Source: Gonatopus flavifemur (taxonomy: Eukaryota; Arthropoda; Insecta; Hymenoptera; Dryinidae). Taken from it: 64,000 nucleotides of DNA. A model generated the notes under the pieces. It was not told where the DNA came from. It was given only the letters and a program-made list of their open reading frames with translations, and did no database searches. Both the position numbers and the translations under genes were made by a program. Below, one piece after another: positions 33,966 through 45,430 of this stretch. The DNA lies in contig JAFFJZ010000017.1 in NCBI GenBank assembly GCA_018340375.1, positions 2,036,001 to 2,100,000 of the forward strand, in the 5' to 3' direction. Position 1 is the first letter of the stretch. Each line of letters starts with the position of its first letter.

Positions 33966-35258
33966 CGAGGGTGGATTGATAAGTTTCCGGCCTGACCAAG
34001 AGATGGCGCCACTAGGCCTACCTTGAGGTGGCGTTCTATAGTACCATCCTTAGATAGCTTGTAGCTATAGTTTCAGTCCGATCGCCATGTTAGTCTAGTT
34101 TTGAGAGCACGCTGACCAAGACGCCTCTGTGTTTTTCGTAAAAATGGAAAAGCTGGAAAATCGTGCTGTCATCAAATACTTTTATTTGAAGGGGTTAACG
34201 CCGAAGGAAATTAAAGAAGAGATGGACTCAACACTGGGGACATCCTCCCCATCATATTCAACCGTTAAGCAGTGGGTTTCCGAGTTTAAAAAGGGTCGTG
34301 TGAGCACCTCTGATGAGCCTCGCTCAGGACGCCTCATTGAGGTCACAACTCCAGATATGATCGAAAAAATCCATCAAATAGTGCTGAAAGATCGCAGATT
34401 AAAAGTTCGTGAGATAGCTGAGACCTGTAAGATGTCATATGAACGTGTACAAAATATTTTGCACCAACATTTGTATATGGAAAAGCTCTGTGCAAGATGG
34501 GTGCCGCGTTTGCTAACAGTCGACCAAAAATTGATTCGAAAGAACATTTCTACCGCCAATTTGGCGTTGTATAAGCGTAATCCAAGCGAATTTTTGCGTC
34601 GATTCGTAACCGTTGACGAAACTTGGGTCCACCACTACACTCCTGAAACCAAAAAACACTCTAAACAGTGGATTGGACCAGGGGAACCAACTCCAAAGAA
34701 GGCAAAAACAATTTTTTCGGCGAACAAGGTTATGGCTACTGTTTTTTGGGATGCAAGAGGTATTATAATACATTGATTACCTTGAAAAGGGTAAAACTAT
34801 CACTGGTCAATACTACGCAGACTTATTGCAACGTTTGAGCCACGAAGTGAAAATTAAACGACCTCATCTGGCGAAGAAAAAAATCTTGTTTCATCACGAT
34901 AACGCACCAGCGCACACGTCAATCGTTGCGATGGCTAAAATCAACGATCTGAAGTTTGAATTAATGCCGCACCCTCCCTACTCTCCAGACCTAGCCCCGA
35001 GTGACTATTATCTGTTTCCTAACCTCAAAAAATGGCTCGGCGGTAAGAGATTTGCGGACAATGAAGAAGTAATCGAAGCTGTAAATGGGTATTTTGAGGA
35101 GCTTGACGAATCAGTCTATAGAGATGGCATTACTAGACTAGAACACCGCTATGAGAAATGTATCAGCCTTGGAGGAGATTATGTTGAGAAATAAAAAAAA
35201 AAATTCTTAAAAACGTTGTTTTTCTTGGTCAGGCCGGAAACTTATCAATCCACCCTCG
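33966..35258 (+). mobile_element. mariner transposon (1293 bp)
   Basis: TIRs of about 36 bp start CGAGGGTGGATTGATAAGTT and are nearly perfect at both ends. TA lies at 33964-33965 and 35259-35260. Length and layout are those of a full mariner. It sits inside the Tnp2-like gene, between the parts encoding GHYVDNMEDLV and YLQTSINEYL. Confidence 0.95.
34144..35194 (+). pseudogene. mariner transposase, one frameshift
   Basis: Starts at ATG 34144 (MEKLENRAVIKYFYLKGLT). The N-terminal helix-turn-helix pair includes SYSTVKQWVSEFKKGR and MSYERVQNILHQHL. The DD34D catalytic residues are all visible: FVTVDETWVHHYTPE, LFHHDNAPAHTS and HPPYSPDLAPSDYYLFP. The mariner WVPRLLTVDQK-type linker is intact. A small indel near 34760-34775 shifts the frame between GIIIH and YLEKGKTITG; otherwise the protein is full length at about 345 residues. 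It would excise and insert the element at TA. This is the best preserved transposase in the window. Confidence 0.92.
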
Positions 35259-38200
35259 TAAATGATGCATGTATGACTGGGGCACATATAATTTCAATAA
35301 GACATAACAACATCAATCACACAAGATCTTCCATATTATCAACATAATGTCCAATATATAATGGCAAAAACATGAGTAAAGTATGAACTTGCAAAGCTGC
35401 ACCTACAATTTTTGCGCCATTTGTTGGAATAGGATTCGGTTCATCTCGCAGATCACGAGCAGTATAAAGAAACTTATCAATTTTATCATTCGAAAAATTA
35501 TATGAAAACCATCCTTTCGCAACAAAATTCTGAATTATCAAAGCAAGATCATATGATACGACCCCTTCGAGCAAATCATGCCCCAAACAAGGTGGAAGCC
35601 CAGGAGAGCACACATGAAAATACGATAGTGAGTTGAAGATTGAATCAAATTTGATTCCTTCTTGATGCTTCTTGGATTTACTCTTATTCTGTATTGCTTC
35701 TTTATATGCGTCTACAGTCCTAATTGGAAACGTCATAGGTATAAAGTCATTAATACACGCGTACATTTCAGATTCTGCAACCAATTCGTTTGTTGATAGA
35801 TTAATTTCTTCCATATCACTCCCACTTGAAAAATCATTAGCGGCCTGAACTGATTCTGTGTGTACCTGTCTTTCTTCTTCTTCTTCACTTTCTTCACTTT
35901 CTTCTCCTCCAGTATCAGATTGTGTGTCTGATTGTATGATACTATCATCATTGTTATCAATATCACTGGATTCATCATGATCACTTTCATTATCCACATG
36001 GTCATCAGATTGTCTTGAATGTGCTACAGAATAACAGTTTTGGAAGTCTTTCCTCGAAATGAGACAATATCGACAGAAATAATTTGCACCACTAAAGTTC
36101 TCCACCAACCCTCCTAAGCCGTGACTTCCAAGATTATCCCCAGCAATGAAAACCAATGAGCCTTTAATGAAATTCTGAGGGTGTATCTCTATTCCAATAG
36201 TTTCTAATACTTCCAAGTCCCTAACGATTGGCTCGTATACTTTTTGATGTCAAAAAAATTTTTCTATACATAAAGCGGTCAACTGAATGTTATTTATGTG
36301 CGTACGCATATAATCAGGCAAATTACCAACACTCATATAAACTGCAAGAATTTTGTATTTTTCATGAGCTGAACCAATTGGACAAACTACTTCAAAGCTG
36401 TCTTGGTAGAGAATAATCTGTAACGCTTCCTTGTGATGAGAAAAAAATTTGTTAGCTCTAAAAACTGAATCATCGGTAAAATCTTTCATCAAGCCACAAC
36501 TACTCGATGTAGGGGTTTTCAAATTTATATTAATTGATCCGCTTTGGAGCATAGTTTTCAGAGTTTCTAATATTGGAACATAATGGAAATGCCGTTCTTG
36601 GCCGTTAATGAAACCCAAACTCCTTTTTTTTGGACATACAAAAGGCAACAACTGTTTATAAATTTTGTAACGTCTGTGTTTTGATATAAGTTTTTTATTG
36701 TTAGAAAGGAAAGAATTATTTGAAATCACTTCAGCAACTAGTGTTTCTACACGATCAACAGGAATTCCTTCTCTTAGAAAAGTATGTTTGATGTTGTTTG
36801 TCAAAGTTATCAAGTCATTCTTGCACATATCATCTAACTCGTTGATGATATATTGGACTGCGTTTGAAGATATGAGATATTCTACTTCCAACTTTAAATA
36901 AAATTGTAATAACTTAGTAAAAGTCAGTTCAGAAATATTTTCATCGCAGGATGCCTGCCCAGATGCCAAAACATCATTATGTGAATCATCTGCTATATTT
37001 TCTTGCAATTCTCGTTCATATTCATCATGAGATTCTGTTATTGGAACAAGATTTGTATTACTCGTCGAATCATTACTATTTACGTGATATTTTGATAGGT
37101 GACTAGTAAAGGAATTGATTTTATTATATTTTTTTTTACATTTTTGGAAGGGACATGATACACTTGAACCAGATCTCATATGTTCTTTGAGATGTTTAAT
37201 CAATATTTGAGGCGTATCTAGTTGTGCTTTGCAACTTTGAAGCATGCATGAATACTTCCCATGTGGATTAGTTGTTTTTAGATTGAAACAAGACGCCTTA
37301 TTTTCATTGATTCTTAACGAATGTTTCCTGATTATATGAATTCGGAGGTTATTTTCCTTAGCAAATACAGCTTGACAACCATTAAAGCCACAATATTTAT
37401 ATCCGCTGACATGACGATGAAATTGATGATGGGATAAATGATCTTTGAATAGTTTGGTTTTGTGCTCACAGAAGCGACATACAAACATGTCGGAGTCTGA
37501 AACATTGGAAGAATCAAGAAAAGTTCAGCGATTATTGTTAATGACTTACATATCAGGCAACTATCAGCGGGAAAATGTGATTCAACGATACATTGGTTAC
37601 AACCAACTCAAACGCTGGCGATACTATACTCATTATTCTTAATGGCGAGCAGAATGTTCACTTTATGCGACGAGGAACGTAATGGAAAGTACAAAAATAC
37701 GCTATTAGAACTTTCATAATGAAACAATAAGTCATGAAAAAATCATATCATTCGTATGCGAAAGAATTGACTTCAAAAATTCTTTTGCATCGTGTATAAC
37801 TTATTGTAAAAGTTTATTGAAGGAATTGTTCATGATTGCATAATCTTTTTGGTAGATAAATGTTGATAAAATGGATATCTCACAAACTCAAGGATTTGGC
37901 AGAAGTATTTCAGAATTAAACAAAAATGTTAATGTTTAAAAAAATCCATCGAATCTGAAATATAAAACTTCATGGGATTTGGTCAGAACATTGTACAGGA
38001 TTCAATGAGATTTGACAAGAATGAATGTGATTTGGCAAAAATCAATGCATTTTTTCAATCAGGGGATGTACATGTCTTTGAAATACTTCTACATTTTCAA
38101 ATTATTTATAAAATATCTGAGACAGTATTGGGTGATGAAATGTGTTGGATGAATATAATGGAAATTCATTTCTTCCTCACTGTGGGACAAAAACTGGTAA

Positions 38201-38278
38201 ATAATTCTGTTTTCTTATGTTTATACTCATTGTATAACAAGTGGAGAACAAATTTTACTTCATGCAGCTTCCCAGAGA

Positions 38279-38438
38279 CCCTGGTGAAAATGAAGCGGTG
38301 AAGTGCGACGAAAGCGTCCCCTAAGAGTAATCGAAGCGTAACAAAGACTCATCCGTGCGTGATTTAGAGGGGATTGGAACATTTTCACGCTTCGTTTGTT
38401 TCAATTCCCGCTTTCTTCACTTTCGGATTTCCACCAGG
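38279..38438. mobile_element. MITE with CCCTGG ends
   Basis: The left end is CCCTGGTGAAAATGAAGCGG and the right end, reversed, CCCTGGTGGAAATCCGAAAG. 160 bp, non-coding. Same terminal family as 3184-3421. No clear target duplication was found. Confidence 0.7.
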
Positions 38439-38528
38439 GCAGCACCAGAGTTCTGAGATTATCCATAAAAAGCACTCCTGAAACTTATGCTATCTCGATC
38501 TGTACGTAAGAAGGAGTATCAAGAGAGA

Positions 38529-38742
38529 ACATAACGGTGGTAAAGATGGAACGGAAATTCACACCCTCAAGATCTACTCCCTAATAGACCCAATCAATGA
38601 AAGCACAATTCTAAAAGTGAGAGGTGAATTTTGAAAATTTTACTCTTGAAAATCAAACTTCTGTTGGTTGGATCTGCAAGAAAGTTGATCTTGAGGGTGT
38701 GAGGTGCCGTTTCAATAATTTTCACCTTTCCCACCGTTATGT
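38529..38742. mobile_element. Foldback MITE with ACATAACGGTGG ends
   Basis: ACATAACGGTGGTAAAGATG at the left pairs with CACCTTTCCCACCGTTATGT at the right, and ATTCACACCCTCAAGATC pairs with GATCTTGAGGGTGTGAG. About 214 bp, non-coding. Confidence 0.65.
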
Positions 38743-39184
38743 CTGCCGTACCAGGCAAAAAGATGGTTAACTCAGATTTTTTTTTTAAGATTGTTTCCTC
38801 ATGTCATTTGATGCAAGGAAATCTCCAGAATCGAATCGTACAAGAATCTGATTTTTTACCAAAAAATGAGTTCACCACTGTTTTGCTCCGTACGGCAGAT
38901 GTGTCCTCCTGATATTCCTTGTTACGTAGAGGAAGGGTAGTCTGATAACCTATCGATAGACCTCATCGACTGGAGGAATTGAAATTCAGACATGTTTTGA
39001 CGGTCCAATGTTGAATGCAAATGATGATCACACTTTTTACCAATTTGATGTAAAACAAATATTAAAATCAACTGAATTTGGCAAAAAAATAATTGATTTT
39101 TCATTGTATAGTCACTTGCGTTGAAGGAGAAAAAAATTCCTCATACCTCATTTGACACGAAGCAACACTTTTATATTAGAGGTT

Positions 39185-39467
39185 CCCCAGATAGCACAAA
39201 TAATCTGTTTGAATTCTTGAGAACTTCGTAAAGAATGGTTGAAAAGTCCGCGTTATGATAGTCAAAATGGAGTCAATATGAATTCGATTAATTCAAAATG
39301 AATATATTTTGAATCTTCGGAGGATTCTCCATGAACTCGCAATATGAACTCTTTCTGAATAGTAAGATATTCATCAAGAACTCAATTTGAATTCAAAATA
39401 TTCATAATGAATCAATTTTTACTGTCATAACTGAACCTTTTTGTAGGGATTCTTGTGTTATCTGAGG
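39185..39467. mobile_element. MITE with CCCCAGATAGCACAA ends
   Basis: The left CCCCAGATAGCACAAATAAT and the right end, reversed, CCTCAGATAACACAAGAATC agree. The interior is rich in GAATTC and AATATGAA words. About 283 bp, non-coding. Exact ends uncertain. Confidence 0.55.
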
Positions 39468-39598
39468 TTTATCACCATAGTGAGAAAACCTCTATTAAAA
39501 ACAAACAAAAAGGTTTCTTCATAGTTATCAAGTATGTTTTCTTATGACGACTTAGTTCTGTCAAATCTATCATGATTTTCACAAATATGATTTATTAA

Positions 39599-39815
39599 CC
39601 CCCAGACTACACACCCCAAATTGACCTATGTTTGTTCATAAAAAATTCAACATCAACATGCGTTCTTTCACTTCTAAATAAAATAATACTAATCCATCAA
39701 TTTCCGCTCAAGTGCACCCTCCAAAGCTGATGACGTTAAAACTCACACTATTTTCACATTTCGCATGTTTCAAATACTCACCGGGTTACGTTAACCCAAG
39801 TGTGCAGTCAGAGGG
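39599..39815. mobile_element. piggyBac-type MITE at a TTAA site
   Basis: TTAA at 39595-39598 and 39816-39819 flanks an element with ends CCCCCAGACTACACA and, reversed, CCCTCTGACTGCACA. TTAA duplication and CCC start are typical of piggyBac. 217 bp, non-coding. Confidence 0.8.
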
Positions 39816-42306
39816 TTAACTATTATTAAACGTTTATTTCTACTAAATATCACCTGTGTATTATTAATGGAATATATTTGATTCGAATAAAAATTTATTT
39901 CACAATATACGTATTATTTAGCAAATATACGTTCGTAACTATCATCAATAAACCTTTTCCCCGTTTGGGAAATGAATCTGATCTCTAACGAATCAAATTC
40001 ATGATTTTTTGCCAAACTAAGTGCATTATGATTTTCCTCACATCCATGTAGAAAATACCTGCGGTTATTAACACATTGAACATTTGATTGTTAAAAAATG
40101 TCTCGATTCCAGTTCCTTCAGTCGATGTGGTTCATCGATAGGTTATTGGATCACACTTCCTTTGCGTATGATGTAAAAGAAGTGAAACACGAAAACTTTT
40201 TTTTTACTTGTATACTGTAGGTATGAAAATCAAATGGAATTAATCAAAGAGAACCATAGTACTATTCGAGTAAACATTGTGTGTGCAAGATTTCTTCGAA
40301 CTTTACAGAGGCTGAATTCCAAATTTTAAAAACAAATTTTTTTACTCAGTCATTACAAGAAAACTTTTTTTCGAACTTTGAAATTCGGGCTCTGTATAAT
40401 AATGAATCAAGTATCAAATATTATTCCCTGAAAATTTCAGACGGTTTGATAAATTCAATCGAAGAAACCTTGCAGAAAAAATTTTTTCCCGGATAGTGCG
40501 CTTGTATCTCCTCAACAGTTTCATGCACGCTGAAAGAAAAGAATTTTTCTCATATTCATTCAACACATTTCATCACTCACCACTGTCTTACATATTTTAG
40601 GATTAGGATGAAATACGTAAGAACCACCGTTGACAATTTTTATATTTTCAACTTATTTATAAAATATCTGAAACGCTGATGAGTGATAAAATGTGTTAAA
40701 TGAATATGATAAAGATTTATTTCTCTTCCTCTGTGAATCAGAAACTGTAAATTAATTCCATTCAATTTGTATACCTATTGTGTGCGGAGCAAAAAACAAA
40801 TTCTCACATTTTATTTCTTCCAGATTACATGTAAAGGAAGTGTCATGTGATTACCCATCGATGGACCTCATCGATGAGAGGAATTGGAATTAGAATTTTT
40901 CAACGACTCAGTGTTGGATATAATTACCAACTTCACATATACTCCACTCGGATGTAAAAAAAAAATGATGATTCAGTTGGACAAAAAATCATTTGATCTC
41001 TGAATCTGATTCATTAGAGATCTCATTCCTTTTATAACTCTAGTGAGGAATTCTCTATTATAAAATTGTCTTTTCATGACTAAACCAGAAAAAAATTCAT
41101 GTTTTTTTCCAAACTAAGCTGATTTTAATATTCTTCACATCTAAGTGGGAAGAATATGTAGAATTATTATTCGCATTCAACATTGAATCGTTAAAAAATT
41201 TCTAAATTCTCATTCCTCCAGTCGATGAAGTCCATCGATAGGATATCAGATTGTATTTCATGTACGTATAAGTTGGGAGAAGTGAAATTTGTTCTTGGCT
41301 TGTTACACAGTAGGTATAAAAATCACATGGAATTAATGAACAGTTTTTTATTCACAGTGGAAAAGAAATAAATGTTTATGGTATCCATTCAACATGTTTT
41401 ATCAACCACCCGCGTTTTAGATATTTTATAATGAAGCTGAAAATGTAAACAGTGTCGAAGGTATTTCAAAGATGTGTTTAATTCTGGAATACTTCTTCAG
41501 AATCTTTTTTCTTTTGAAGGTGTTTAACTTGTTTTGGAGGTTTGTGAAGAAATTATTTATGATTGCATCATCTTTTTACTACATAAGTGTTGATAAAATA
41601 GATAACTTACAGAGTCAAACGTTTGGAAGAAGTAATTCAAAATCAACAAACATGTACACGTATATGAAATAACATTGACACTATCTACATTTTCAACTTA
41701 AATATTAGATATCTATACACTGGTAGGTGATAAAATGTGTTAAATGAATATAATAATGATTTATTTCTCTTCCACTGTGAATCAAAAACTATAAATTAAT
41801 TCCATTTAATTTGTATACTTACTGTATAACAAGCCAAGAACAAATTTTACTTCTTCCAGTCTATACGTAGAGGAAATCTGATATCCTATCGATGAGCCTC
41901 ATCAACAGTAGGTTTTTAATTCAGCAATTTTCCAATGATTCAATGCGAATAATTACACGTATTTTCCACTTGAATGTGAAAAAGAATTCAATCAACTCAG
42001 TTTGTCAAAAAATCATGAATTGTCCATCGCATAGTCGGTCACTTGCGTTACTGCAGACAATTTCTTGCACCTCATTGAACATGGAAAAGGAATTTTATAA
42101 TGAAGATTTCTTTACCAGGATTATAAAATGAATCAGATTTATGATTTTTTGGTAAACTCAATGAATTATCATTTTATTTACATCTCAGTAGAAAATATGT
42201 GGATATTTTTCAGCTGGATTCAATACTGAATTGTTCCAAAATCCCTGAATTCCAATTCCTCCAGACAATACAGTTCATGAATACGAAATTGCATTGTCCC
42301 AACGTA

Positions 42307-42545
42307 CACGGAAAGAATATTACACTATAAATTACGATGTTCAAATCGTAGCGTAGGACCATACTTGACAAAGCAGGAAATGTCAGATATTCGTGACACA
42401 CATCACTGTTATAAACTTTTTTTGTACAAGTTCACATCGTAAAATAGGAGGTTATAACAGTGATATTCGTCTCAAAAATATCTGTCAATTCCTGCTTTGT
42501 CAAGTATGGTCCTATGCTACGATTTGAACATCGTAATTCATCGTG
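42307..42545. mobile_element. Foldback MITE with TA duplication
   Basis: Long arms share ATTACGATGTTCAAATCGTA and ACCATACTTGACAAAGCAGG. TA lies at both borders. 239 bp, non-coding. It lies in the right arm of the third foldback unit. Confidence 0.75.
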
Positions 42546-42869
42546 TATGGGGCTGGAAGAAATGAAATTTGTTTTCCGCTTACACAGCAGGTATAAAAAT
42601 CAGCTGGAATTAGTTCAACAGCTTTTGACCCACAGTAAACCAGAAATAAATTTTCATTTTATTCGTTCAACACATTTCATCACTCACCATTGTCTCAGAT
42701 ATTTTATAAATAAATTGAAAATGTAAGAAGTGTAAAAAGTATATCAAAGGCATCTACATTGTGTTTTATTCTGACATACTTTTTTCAATTCCTTGACTTT
42801 GTAGGTTGCTCATTTTATCAACACTTTACCTTGAAAAAATATGCATTCATAAATAAATTTCTCAAAAAG

Positions 42870-43209
42870 CATTCAAAATAAATTATAAATCATACAAAGA
42901 AATTTTGAGGTTAATTTTTTCAAAAAAGTTTTATCTCACAATTGTGATTGTATGTTGCATATAAAAAGACAGAATTATTCTTCATAGATCCCAAATTCGA
43001 ATTGTATTGTGATCAAAATCAAACAACGATCTTACTCTCAATTCTACAAATACAGATTGTTTTTGAATGGATAGAAATGGAAGTATACATGCAGACCAGA
43101 ACATAGAGATAATACACGCTATGCCTTATTTCATTTTTCTAGTAGAATAGATAATTAAAAAACATTATTAGAATAGTAAATACTTTTATGGTTACATTAC
43201 TTGCTTACC
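42870..43209. other. No gene recognised
   Basis: AT-rich, featureless. Confidence 0.4.
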
Positions 43210-43212
43210 TAA

Positions 43213-43352
43213 GGGGCCTCTCCCATGGAGCGGAAAAGCGCAACGCGGAACGCATGAGATTGGTTGATTCCTAGTTTTATTCGCAAACACCTAGGAATCA
43301 ACCAATCTCATGCGTTCCGCGTTGCGCTTTTCCGCTCCATGGGAGAGGCCCC
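43213..43352. mobile_element. PIF/Harbinger-type MITE, perfect hairpin
   Basis: The arms pair perfectly for about 63 bp, beginning GGGGCCTCTCCCATGGAGCG, around a loop of about 15 bp. A 3-bp TAA duplication (43210-43212 and 43353-43355) and the GGGGCCTCTCCC end fit PIF/Harbinger elements. 140 bp, much GC-richer than its flanks. The identity of the arms suggests recent spread. Confidence 0.9.
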
Positions 43353-43355
43353 TAA

Positions 43356-43725
43356 TTCACCAACACGCAAATATTATTAAAAAATACTTATTTTGTCAGT
43401 CTGATAGTATACCCTTAGTTGCACAATCATGGAAGCTTCCTCAATTCTGTTCAAGCTTATGACTCTAAAAGAATTGTTGAACTTTTGTAAAAAGTATAGA
43501 GCAAGCCGTAATTCGAGCTTACAGAGGGGCAAAATGCACATCAACAATGATATATGTGGAAAAGAAAAATTGGCTCTGAAAACGGATTCACTTCTATTTA
43601 TGATGAAATCACACACTGTGAATGCGAATCCAAAATGGCTAAATGCATGTCTCTTCGCGTTGTGTCGTGTTGCTGCTCCAGCTCAATGCGCAGAACATTA
43701 GTGCGCATATGGATGTCTCTACCTA
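43356..43725 (+). other. No firm gene; one short frame
   Basis: A plus-strand ATG frame at 43429-43701 (MEASSILFKLMTLKELLNF...) is open for 90 codons, with acidic and basic patches, but no domain is recognisable and no splice partner is seen. Confidence 0.25.
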
Positions 43726-44151
43726 CCCAGACAGCACAGAAAGTTCTCTGGATGTTCTATAAACATAATCTTGGTTCCGCGTGTGTTGGTGCCCAAGGCA
43801 CATATTTTTCAAATGTTTAGAGTACCTTCGCTTTTGATGCACATGAATACGTACCGAGCACGTTCTTTTCATATACTACGGGACGTTCTTTCCGCGTTTT
43901 CTAAACGTGCTTCCATGAAAACTAACCTTTTAAAAACATATGTGCAACGCCGCTGAACGTTGTGAAAACCTTTCCTTGAATACGTCCTAAGAACATTGCA
44001 AGAAGACATGAATAGAACTAAACGGGACATTTGCATGTTCCTGCGACATACATGCGACGTTTTTAGAACATCATGAGACGTTATTTGCACGTTCTCTGTG
44101 TAACCAAGCACGTTTTCGAAACGTCCAGAAAACCTCCTGGTGCTGTATGGG
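43726..44151. mobile_element. MITE with CCCAxACAGCAC ends and TA duplication
   Basis: The left end is CCCAGACAGCACAGAAAGTT and the right end, reversed, CCCATACAGCACCAGGAGGT. TA flanks both sides. The interior is rich in GAACGT, ACGTTC and ACGTCC words, as in the short elements at 781-926 and 4692-4789. 426 bp, non-coding. Confidence 0.75.
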
Positions 44152-44153
44152 TA

Positions 44154-44411
44154 ACACTTAGAAAAATCACAAATCTGCTTTGAGAATTATCAAACACTTT
44201 TCAGGCTTAACGGATAGCAGCGCTATAGTCTACTGCGCATATGATTATCCGAACTTTTTTGGAAGAATTCCAAACTCCTTTGATGAATTACCGAATGCAG
44301 AATGTAAGTTTGAGAATTTTCGAAACTAATTTTGGAAAATAAATTCCAATCCACAGATTTGGGAATTCACAATCGAATGTGTTAGTGAATTCACAATTAT
44401 TTTTTACAGTG
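44154..44411. mobile_element. AT-rich MITE with ACACT ends
   Basis: The left end is ACACTTAGAAAAATCACAAA and the right end, reversed, ACACTGTAAAAAATAATTG. The interior is full of GAATTC-like and CCAAAC words. It abuts the previous MITE. It resembles the repeat at 12957-13300. Confidence 0.5.
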
Positions 44412-44444
44412 TATGATATTCCCTTGTTTAATCAATTCCGTAAA

Positions 44445-44975
44445 TGCGATGGTTGAAAACTTTCCAAACCACCTATTCTCATATGAAATTTTCCGTAGAA
44501 CACGATCCTGGGGTGTTCATCCACGTGAATTGATATTTTCAACAAATTGTTCAGACAATAATTGTTTAAACAAATTGTAAACATTTTTTTTTCTCCGTGG
44601 ATGTTCATCCTCCAGCCAGATATCCTATTCCCAATAGTTACTTTCTCCGTAGGCCCAGCAGTTTCACCGTGGGCACGAACGGGTATGGAGTATTCGAAAT
44701 TGTTTATAATTGTTATTTACAAACCGATGCGAGGGTTGAAAATTTTCCAAACCACTTATTCTCATCTGAAATTTTCCGTAGAACACGATCCTGGAGTTTT
44801 CATCCACTTGAATTGATATTTTCAACAAATTGTTTGAACAATAATTGTTTAAACAAATTGTAAAAATTTTTTTTCTCCGTGGATGTTCATCCTCCACCCA
44901 GATATCCTATTTGCAATAGTTACTTTTCCCGTAGGCCCAGCAGTTTCGCCATGGGCATTAATCGGTTAAACCGAT
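44445..44975. repeat. Inverted copy of the 12270-12800 repeat
   Basis: Holds the same two tandem units in the opposite orientation: GATATCCTATTC occurs at about 44625 and 44903. CCATGGGCATTAAT at its right end mirrors ATTGATGCCCATGG at 12283. Non-coding. Confidence 0.7.
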
Positions 44976-45164
44976 TTGTTTTCACTCGTGCAGCATGAAA
45001 TATGAAAAAAAATTATACGAATTATGAAAAATATTTTTTGTATTCGGAAAGGATACCCCAGTTTCAGCATCATGGCGATTCATAGAAGTTTGATTGTATT
45101 ATGTATGGAATTTCATGAATGAATATGTGTGACTGATATTGAATTTCTATGACGCTTTAACCAG

Positions 45165-45430
45165 GGTAAAGATATTCTCCTATCTGTTAATTTTTACAGA
45201 ATATTCTTATGTTTTATCCTGATATTTTGTTGAAGACTATACATGTTGAATTATTGTGTTTTCACCCAAATAGCACACAGATGAAGAAAATAATTATTTG
45301 CATCATGAGAAGTATCTCTTGTATTTCAAAAGTATAAACATATTCTTCTATCTGTTATTTTTTCGAAGAATATTTCTATTTTCTTATATTCTGATATTTT
45401 GTTGGAAACTACTCACATTAAAGCATTGAT
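45165..45430. repeat. Two-copy tandem duplication, about 175 bp
   Basis: CTATCTGTTA...TTTT, AGAATATT and CTGATATTTTGTTG occur in order twice, starting at about 45180 and 45355. Confidence 0.5.

Larger units (their letters stand above)
31390..37488 (-). pseudogene. Tnp2-like transposase with N-terminal C2H2 fingers, interrupted
   Basis: Minus-strand relic. 37488-36250 starts with about four C2H2-type fingers (CRFCEHKTKLFKDHLSHH; CGFNGCQAVFAKENNLRIH; CPFQKCKKKYNKINSFTSH) and continues with the core of a family common in insects and Hydra (QERHFHYVPILETLKTML). In-frame TGA at about 36247-36249 separates it from 36216-35317 (NFIKGSLVFIAGDNLGSHGL; CRYCLISR; LPPCLGHDLLEGV). A TGA at 35314-35316 ends that part where a Trp would be expected. 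A mariner (33966-35258), then an LTR-like block (31905-33750), split the rest. C-terminal pieces lie at 34012-33755 (SLRPKHHYLYHYPELI) and 31904-31400 (GTMYQKGDVVILRQTVYGYS). GHDLLEGV corresponds in place to the D-x-M-H box of Tnp2. Family assignment by inference. Confidence 0.65.
37790..42870. repeat. Tandem array of three about 1-kb palindromic foldback units
   Basis: A marker around CCTATCGAT...CCTCATCGA appears forward at about 38950, 40854 and 41885, and reversed at about 40119, 41219 and 42265. Each forward arm is paired with a reversed arm. A second shared block (ATCTGA..., GATAAAATGTGTTAAATGAATAT) occurs forward at about 38110, 40680 and 41725 and reversed near 40560 and 42660. The first unit is swollen by later MITEs (38279-38438, 38529-38742, 39185-39467, 39599-39815). 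No coding capacity. Likely a non-autonomous foldback family or a palindromic satellite. Confidence 0.7.

Noticed and set aside
44562..44863. Similar peptide frames in the repeats at 12.4 and 44.6 kb, suggesting a conserved gene
   Set aside because: Nucleotide similarity of the repeat explains it, frames differ in start and lack any domain.
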